In this document: positions 5,510 through 9,609 of the stretch, piece after piece
Layout: each line of letters starts with the position of its first letter
Numbering within the stretch: the first letter of the stretch is position 1
Notes under the pieces: generated by a model
Database searches by the model: none
Seen by the model: the letters and a program-made list of their open reading frames with translations, nothing else
What the model was told of the DNA's origin: nothing
Translations under genes and position numbers: made by a program
Assembly: GCA_934408835.1 (NCBI GenBank)
Contig: CAKRVU010000031.1
Location: 1 to 9,609, forward strand
DNA: 9,609 bases
Reading direction: 5' to 3'
From: an uncultured Oscillospiraceae bacterium
GTDB lineage: Bacteria > Bacillota > Clostridia > Oscillospirales > Ruminococcaceae

Positions 5510-5896
5510 ATGAAAATGCGTGTAGCAGTGATAGGGTCAAGAGGGCTTTCGGTGAATGACCTTGGGAAATATCTTCCGAGCGGTGTAACTGAAATTGTGT
5601 CGGGCGGTGCGAAAGGAATCGACAGTTGCGCCAAAAGATATGCTTTGAAAAACGGTATCAAGCTGACTGAATTTCTTCCAGAATACGAAAAATACGGATA
5701 TTTTGCTCCCCTAAAGCGAAATATCACAATCATTGAACATGCTGATTTGGTGTTAGCATTCTGAGACGGGTCATCGCATGGAACAAAGCATGTCATTGAC
5801 AATTGCAGGAAATTGCGCGTTCTGGTAAAAATACTGATACCAGACGAGAGTACCGGAGAATATCTTCTTGATTCATTCTTACCGAACGCAACATAA
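5510..5896 (+). pseudogene. SLOG-family (DUF2493/YAcAr-like) Rossmann protein gene with an in-frame TGA
   Basis: The frame encodes a SLOG/DprA-like nucleotide-binding fold. Visible are VAVIGSRGL (5-13), the hallmark SGGAKGID (31-38), PEYEKYG (57-63), and PLKRNITIIEHADLVLAF (67-84). At codon 85 (5762-5764) TGA stands where I expect Trp (family AFWDG). The frame then continues in family style with DGSSHGTKHVIDNCRKL to TAA 5894-5896, for a full length of 128 residues. The likely cause is a single TGG-to-TGA change. The 84-residue product lacks the last strands and helix of the fold. AAAGGGGTGA (5498-5507) is the ribosome binding site. ATG 5510 or 5516 could be the start, and 5516 has the better spacing. 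The family is thought to bind or process nucleotide-like ligands; its role here is unknown. Confidence 0.72.
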
Positions 5897-5909
5897 AATA
5901 CTCCAAACC

Positions 5910-5941
5910 AAAATCCTGTCGATTTTATCGGCGGGATTTTT
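5910..5941. terminator. Terminator of the SLOG gene, second copy of the repeated hairpin
   Basis: AAAATCCTGTCG (5910-5921) pairs with CGGCGGGATTTT (5929-5940) through two G-U pairs, with a T-run after it on the plus strand. The minus-strand version, which would serve the second RHH gene, has a shorter T-run. Confidence 0.75.
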
Positions 5942-5966
5942 ATCATGAAAAATCAATTGCAAAATT

Positions 5967-6185
5967 TTATGAGAGTTCAAAGTCGTTTTTTCTTGTCACC
6001 TTAATATTCAAGTCGGGTCTTATTGTCCCACTAATCTCGCCGTTTTGTTCCTCAAATTGTTTCAAATGTTTCCGAATCAGCATCATAACGTGACCATTTA
6101 TCGAATGTCCGTCATAATCAGCAACAAATCGGAGCTTTTCAAGCATTTCTTCCTCAATTCGTATGGAAATGTTTTTGATAGCCAT
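5967..6185 (-). CDS. Arc-like ribbon-helix-helix DNA-binding protein (copy 2)
   Basis: A 72-residue paralogue of the protein at 5210-5401. The ribbon strand is KNISIRIEEEM (4-14), followed by the two-helix core with the GHSINGHV turn (26-33) and KQFEEQNG (42-49). The C-terminal tail is longer and basic (KVTRKND). The DNA-contacting strand differs from copy 1 at only two residues (N5 and I6), so the two may bind similar operators. The ATG at 6185 is preceded by GAAAGGGGGGG at 7 bases. It lies downstream of the penicillin-binding protein gene on the same strand, with no clear terminator between, but has its own promoter. Its expected divergent SLOG partner is missing. Confidence 0.82.
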   Translation of the reverse strand: MAIKNISIRIEEEMLEKLRFVADYDGHSINGHVMMLIRKHLKQFEEQNGEISGTIRPDLNIKVTRKNDFELS

Positions 6186-6204
6186 GTAACTGCCCCCCCT
6201 TTCA

Positions 6205-6233
6205 AATATACTGTATATCTATTGTATATTCAA
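6205..6233 (-). promoter_or_regulatory. Promoter of RHH copy 2
   Basis: On the minus strand TTGAAT (6233-6228), 17 bases, TATATT (6210-6205). The leader would be very short and start close to the ribosome binding site. A palindrome (ATATAC, T, GTATAT at 6206-6218) covers the -10, a good place for autorepression. Confidence 0.55.
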
Positions 6234-6268
6234 AAAAGCACCAAAATACTTCAAATAGACATACAGTA
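6209..6268. repeat. Inverted pair of a 15-bp motif between divergent promoters
   Basis: TACTGTATATCTATT (6209-6223, plus strand) and TACTGTATGTCTATT (6254-6268, minus strand) match at 14 of 15 positions. The motif also occurs as TACCGTATATCTACA at 5474-5488 in the first module. Each copy here lies between the -10 and -35 of one of two back-to-back promoters. Likely repressor sites. Confidence 0.6.
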
Positions 6269-6290
6269 CTTCTATAAAATTTTTGAAAGG
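6250..6290 (+). promoter_or_regulatory. Orphan promoter and ribosome binding site of a lost divergent gene
   Basis: TTCAAA (6250-6255), 17 bases, TATAAA (6273-6278), then GAAAGGA (6284-6290). No ATG or credible coding sequence follows; the sequence runs directly into the 3' end of the penicillin-binding protein gene on the other strand. In module 1 the equivalent position carries the SLOG gene. The TTG at 6283 opens only an antisense shadow frame. Confidence 0.45.
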
Positions 6291-6303
6291 ACAAGAAGCG
6301 GCT

Positions 6304-7917
6304 CTATTGAGATTGACCCAGCGTCCGTTCATAAAGACTGATGCCGTCGGCAATGCTCGAGAAAATCGGACCCGCGTCCCCGGTTCCCGACTCGCCGCCC
6401 TCCACCAGAACAGCTACGACATATTGAGGTTCTTCTGCTGGGAAATACCCGCAAAACCAGGTGTCGTATATTTCGTTGCCGTTCTCATCGTAACGTCCTG
6501 TCTGCGCGGTCGCCGATTTGCCGCCCGCCGTCACGCTCACCGGCTGCGCTTTGTCGCTCGCAAGAACGGTGGCTTCCATAAATTCCCGTATTTGCGACGC
6601 CGTCTCCTGGCTCATTGCCTGTATCGGAGCCGCCTCCTGTCCGGTAGGCTCCACATTCATTCCATCGGTGGTGGTTCCTTTCACCAAGGTGGGCGAAACT
6701 GAGCTGCCGCCGCCCACAACAGACAATATCATCTCTGCCACTTGAAGCGGCGTTCCCATCAAGTCTCCCTGTCCAAAACTAAAATTGGCAAGCTGACCGG
6801 GGTTTTGGAGGGTTTCCAGACTCGGGAGGGTTCCGCGGTCGGATACCATTCCGTCTGCCAAAACAATCTCTCGTCCAAATCCCAAGTCAGACGCCATTTG
6901 GCGCAAACGCGTTGCCCCTGTCATCATTCCCAGATTGATAAAATACGGGTTGCAGGAATCGACAAACGCGTCTTGCATTTGCAACGTGCCATGACCGTCG
7001 CGGTTGTGACAGTGAAAAATTTGACCGGAAATGTCAATTTCGCCGGTGCAGGTGTAAGAAAGAGAGGGGCTGATTCCGCTTTCGAGGGCGGCCGCCGCCG
7101 TTGAGATTTTGAAGGTGGAGCCAACGGCAAAGGGGGACAGCACCCGGTTAATCATTGGCGCTAGCTCCTCATCGTTCATTGCTGCCGCCGGGTCGTTTGG
7201 AGAAAAAGAGGGGAAGCTTGCCATCGCTCGAATTTCACCGCTTGGCGCGTCCAGCACCACAATGGCTCCCTTTTCGATTCCGCTGCCGGCGCGCTCTACA
7301 ATATCCTGTATCATCATGTCGAGAGTCAGCACCACTCCCGCCGAGTTGCTTCCCGACGTTTGCACCTGTAGGTCGCTTCCCTTCAGGTAGTTGCCCAGAC
7401 CGTCCAAGCTGCAAATTACGTCAATGGTCTGTCCGTTTTCCTTTAAAAAATCGTTGTAAGCCTTCTCGATTCCGCTAACGCCGTCCCCGTCGCTGTTGCA
7501 GTAGCCGATGGTGTGCACCGCAAGGGAGTTTTCCGAATAACGGTCGCTGATTTGATAGATGTGAATATTGGGGTTGTCGCTGTAGCCGTAGGAGACGTCT
7601 GTTACAAACGGATTGCCATTTTCCACCATTGACGCCAGTTCTTCTCGCGAAAGGGGACAGCCGAGGGCGATTAGGTCGTCCACCACCGTTGGGTCGGGCA
7701 GGGCGACGGCACGATATGCAACGGCGTTGTTGACAAATGAGTTTCCGTTGCAGTCGTAGATTTGCGCGCGTTCCTCCTCCAGCGTTAAACGAAGCGTCTG
7801 CTGTTTGCTCGCCGTTTCAGTCAGCTCGGGCGACATGCAGAGATAGGTTGTACGCCCGATCATGCCCACCGCGCAAAACAAAATGATACAAAAGAAAATG
7901 ACAATTCGCTTTTTCAT
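6304..7917 (-). CDS. Class B penicillin-binding protein (transpeptidase, SpoVD/PBP2-like)
   Basis: A 537-residue peptidoglycan D,D-transpeptidase that cross-links cell-wall peptides. One N-terminal membrane segment (about 4-26) anchors it, with the rest outside the membrane. A pedestal/dimerisation region runs to about residue 190. The transpeptidase domain then carries the catalytic motif S267-TFK270, S321-C-N323, and K467-S-A in place of the usual K(S/T)G. GAIVVLDAPSGEIRAMAS (217-234) is typical of the family. No PASTA domain follows. It resembles the shorter clostridial PBPs rather than full-length SpoVD or PBP2. The ATG at 7917 has AGGGGGA 7 bases upstream. It is divergent from the CNNM-type gene and ends next to the accessory island. 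Whether it serves sporulation, septation or elongation cannot be told. Confidence 0.92.
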   Translation of the reverse strand: MKKRIVIFFCIILFCAVGMIGRTTYLCMSPELTETASKQQTLRLTLEEERAQIYDCNGNSFVNNAVAYRAVALPDPTVVDDLIALGCPLSREELASMVENGNPFVTDVSYGYSDNPNIHIYQISDRYSENSLAVHTIGYCNSDGDGVSGIEKAYNDFLKENGQTIDVICSLDGLGNYLKGSDLQVQTSGSNSAGVVLTLDMMIQDIVERAGSGIEKGAIVVLDAPSGEIRAMASFPSFSPNDPAAAMNDEELAPMINRVLSPFAVGSTFKISTAAAALESGISPSLSYTCTGEIDISGQIFHCHNRDGHGTLQMQDAFVDSCNPYFINLGMMTGATRLRQMASDLGFGREIVLADGMVSDRGTLPSLETLQNPGQLANFSFGQGDLMGTPLQVAEMILSVVGGGSSVSPTLVKGTTTDGMNVEPTGQEAAPIQAMSQETASQIREFMEATVLASDKAQPVSVTAGGKSATAQTGRYDENGNEIYDTWFCGYFPAEEPQYVVAVLVEGGESGTGDAGPIFSSIADGISLYERTLGQSQ

Positions 7918-7958
7918 TCGAGTTCCCCCTTTTGATTAGTTTGGAAAAAGAGAGGATA

Positions 7959-7964
7959 TTTATA
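7959..7964 (-). promoter_or_regulatory. Possible -10 of the penicillin-binding protein gene
   Basis: TATAAA on the minus strand about 40 bases before the start codon. No convincing -35 at 16-18 bases, so it may be activator-dependent, use another sigma factor, or be chance. Confidence 0.3.
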
Positions 7965-8008
7965 CAACGAAAGGGATGATTTTCCGGTTGCAAATTCGAC
8001 TTTCCTAT

Positions 8009-8037
8009 TGACGGAAACCGTTTTATGTCCTATAATA
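8009..8037 (+). promoter_or_regulatory. Promoter of the CNNM/CorC-type gene
   Basis: TTGACG (8009-8014), 17 bases, TATAAT (8032-8037). Transcription would begin near 8044, which excludes the TTG at 8045 as translation start. Confidence 0.85.
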
Positions 8038-8104
8038 TTGTTGGTTGGAACGAAACGAGAGCCAGCCCATGTTGTTTGTTTATAGAAAAGAAAGGAGCTT
8101 TTCT

Positions 8105-9442
8105 TTGTCACATCTTCCCGAACAATTATTGTTACAGGTTGTCTTAATTTTGATTAACGCTTTTTTTGCCGCTACCGAAATTGCCGTGATCAGTTTGAAT
8201 CCCAACCGGCTTCGGAAACTGGCGGAAGAAGGGGATCGCAGGGCGCCCGGGCTGCTTCGCCTGATTGAACAGCCGTCTGGATTTTTGTCTACCATTCAGA
8301 TTGGGATTACCCTGGCCGGATTGCTGGGAAGCGCTTTTGCTGCCGATACCTTTTCGGAGTATCTGGTTTCTTTTGTTTACTATGACCTTGGGTTTACTGC
8401 GCTGTCTGAGCAGACGCTTGATACCCTTGCCATCATTCTCATAACCTTAATTCTCTCTTATTTTACCTTGGTGTTTGGAGAGCTTGTGCCCAAACGAATT
8501 GCGATGCAAAAGCCGTTGGAGGTCGCAAGACTTTCCTGCCGGGTTGTTTCAGGGATTTCTATTGTGATGCGTCCGATCATTTGGCTTCTTTCCGCCTCTA
8601 CCAACGGCATCTTACGGATTCTGCGCGTTAAGACGGAGCCGGGTGAGGCAAACGTCACGGAAGAAGAAATACGCATGATGATCGAGCTGGGGAGCGAAAA
8701 GGGCGCTATCAATCAGGACGAACAGGAATGGTTGGAGAATGTCTTTGAATTTGCAGATACATCGGTGCGGGACGCTATGACTCATGAGATGGATGTTGTC
8801 GCGTTTTCCATTGATACGCCCTCTGAACAAATTTTGCAAACGATTCAAAAGACGGGGCTGTCCCGGTTCCCGGTCTATCAGGAGGATATCAACCATATCC
8901 TTGGCATTTTAAATGCCAGAGAGTTTTTAATGAATCAAATTTATCAAAACCCAAAGCCGATCAGAGAGCTGCTTCGTCCCGCCTATTTTGTGCCGGAAAG
9001 CATCCATGCCGATCAGCTCTTTAAGGACATGCAGAAGAAAAAGGTACACATTTCGATTGTCATTGACGAGTATGGGGAAACGAGCGGGATTATTACAATG
9101 GAAGATTTGCTCGAAGAGATTGTCGGAAATATTTATGATGAGTTCGATCCGGCGGAAAAACGAAAAATTGAACAGCTCAAACCGAACCTGTGGCGGGTGT
9201 CGGGAAGTCTTGATATTGAGACATTGGCAGAAGAATTGCAGACGTCTATTCCGGACAGCGACGATTATGATACAGTAGGTGGAATGGTTATCAGCTGCCT
9301 TCGCACCATTCCAAAAGACGGCGCCGTTTTGGATGTTGAGACCAATGGACTTTTTATTCGTGTTGAAAAGATCGCCGACCGCAGGATACAACAGGTATTG
9401 ATACAAAAGCTTGAGGAACCCCGCGCTGACAACGGCGCGTAG
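8105..9442 (+). CDS. CNNM/CBS/CorC-domain membrane protein ('hemolysin family', probable Mg2+ or other cation exporter)
   Basis: A 445-residue protein with the three-part layout of CNNM/CorC transporters. The CNNM membrane domain spans about 1-180, with FFAATEIAVIS (20-30), SGFLSTIQIGITLAGLLGSA (58-77) and FGELVPKRIA (124-133). A CBS pair covers about 205-345, including GLSRFPVYQEDINHILGIL (251-269) and IDEYGETSGIITMEDLLEEI (320-339). A C-terminal CorC_HlyC domain covers about 355-435 (VSGSLDI, DDYDTVGGMVI). Characterised relatives export Mg2+; haemolysis is a legacy name. The start is TTG 8105. AAAGGAG (8091-8097) lies exactly 7 bases before it and the protein then begins at the first membrane segment. 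An in-frame ATG at 8069 lacks a ribosome binding site. The usual MTPR before the CBS pair is MTHE here. Monocistronic, with promoter and terminator. Confidence 0.92.
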   Translation: MSHLPEQLLLQVVLILINAFFAATEIAVISLNPNRLRKLAEEGDRRAPGLLRLIEQPSGFLSTIQIGITLAGLLGSAFAADTFSEYLVSFVYYDLGFTALSEQTLDTLAIILITLILSYFTLVFGELVPKRIAMQKPLEVARLSCRVVSGISIVMRPIIWLLSASTNGILRILRVKTEPGEANVTEEEIRMMIELGSEKGAINQDEQEWLENVFEFADTSVRDAMTHEMDVVAFSIDTPSEQILQTIQKTGLSRFPVYQEDINHILGILNAREFLMNQIYQNPKPIRELLRPAYFVPESIHADQLFKDMQKKKVHISIVIDEYGETSGIITMEDLLEEIVGNIYDEFDPAEKRKIEQLKPNLWRVSGSLDIETLAEELQTSIPDSDDYDTVGGMVISCLRTIPKDGAVLDVETNGLFIRVEKIADRRIQQVLIQKLEEPRADNGA

Positions 9443-9483
9443 AGAACATTTCCTTCTTTATTATAGATATATTAAAGAAACAG

Positions 9484-9526
9484 CTGCATGAAGCCGATGA
9501 TTTTATCGTTTTTCATGCAGTTTTTT
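9484..9526 (+). terminator. Terminator of the CNNM/CorC-type gene
   Basis: CTGCATGAA (9484-9492) pairs with TTCATGCAG (9512-9520), with an inner CGAT/ATCG stem in the loop, followed by six Ts. Confidence 0.88.
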
Positions 9527-9565
9527 AATAAGAAAAAGAAAAACAAAAAAATATAAAAAAAGGTA

Positions 9566-9594
9566 TTGACAAGAGGGGAAGGAGATGATATAAT
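9566..9594 (+). promoter_or_regulatory. Consensus extended -10 promoter for a gene beyond the window
   Basis: TTGACA (9566-9571), 17 bases, TATAAT (9589-9594) with TGA immediately before it. All elements match the SigA consensus. The expected start is near 9601, so the transcript is almost entirely outside the window. Confidence 0.88.
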
Positions 9595-9609
9595 AAACAA
9601 GTTCCGCGA

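Larger units (their letters stand above)
5131..6290. repeat. Two tandem RHH/SLOG modules, the second truncated
   Basis: Unit 1 (5131-5909) is terminator, RHH gene (-), operator/promoter region, SLOG gene (+). Unit 2 (5910-6290) repeats terminator, RHH gene (-) and operator/promoter region, but ends at a plus-strand promoter and ribosome binding site without a gene. The terminator left arms are identical 12-mers, the RHH proteins share about 42 of 63 residues by eye, and the intergenic regions share a 15-bp motif. This is an inferred ancient duplication, not a recent one. Confidence 0.55.

Noticed and set aside
5762..5764. Selenocysteine or recoded UGA in the SLOG gene
   Set aside because: The family residue here is Trp rather than Cys, no clear SECIS-like stem follows the codon, and TGA is an ordinary stop in spmA, the LUD gene and degV.
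5131..5941. CRISPR array or transposon ends formed by the repeated hairpins
   Set aside because: There are only two hairpins, about 780 bases apart, each with a T-run and placed at gene ends; no transposase or regular spacers are present. They are terminators.
5210..6185. Toxin-antitoxin system built on the RHH genes
   Set aside because: No toxin-like small gene is adjacent on the same strand; the divergent partner is a SLOG protein, so I describe it as a repressor-SLOG module instead.
6283..6702. Plus-strand frame starting with TTG after the orphan ribosome binding site
   Set aside because: It is antisense to the well-supported penicillin-binding protein gene, and its Arg/His-rich translation resembles no protein family.

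Overview
The window looks like the chromosome of a spore-forming, low-to-moderate-GC Firmicute of the class Clostridia. The evidence is a sporulation pair (spmA-spmB), consensus SigA-type promoters, strong AGGAGG-like ribosome binding sites, a tRNA gene with encoded CCA, and TGA used as a normal stop. A ruminococcal/oscillospiral relative would fit the protein flavour, but that is inference. No rRNA, CRISPR array or insertion sequence is visible.

Bases 1-1303 hold the 3' part of tmcAL (+), facing an uncharacterised lipoprotein gene (-). The lipoprotein's terminator lies inside the last codons of tmcAL. Bases 1446-4191 carry spmA-spmB (spore maturation), then an LUD-domain protein and a DegV-family lipid-binding protein behind their own SigA promoter. 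Bases 4201-4838 carry rpsT (ribosomal protein S20) and tRNA-Arg(ACG), each with its own promoter and terminator.

Bases 4838-6303 are an accessory island of small and decaying genes. It holds a frameshifted C-terminal remnant of a four-helix-bundle protein and two paralogous Arc-like ribbon-helix-helix (RHH) repressor genes (-). A SLOG-family Rossmann gene (+) is interrupted by TGA at what appears to be a conserved Trp codon. Two closely similar terminators and a repeated palindromic motif also lie here. I read it as two tandem copies of a module, terminator - RHH (-) - divergent operator/promoters - SLOG (+). In the second copy the SLOG gene is missing and only its promoter and ribosome binding site seem to remain, next to the end of the neighbouring gene. 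This is the most unusual part of the window.

Bases 6304-7917 encode a class B penicillin-binding protein (-). Bases 8009-9526 encode a CNNM/CBS/CorC-type membrane transporter (+) with a TTG start, its own promoter and a terminator. The window ends on a consensus extended -10 promoter (9566-9594) for a gene beyond the edge.

The housekeeping and sporulation genes are independent transcription units rather than one pathway. The island genes belong together as a probable self-regulated accessory module.
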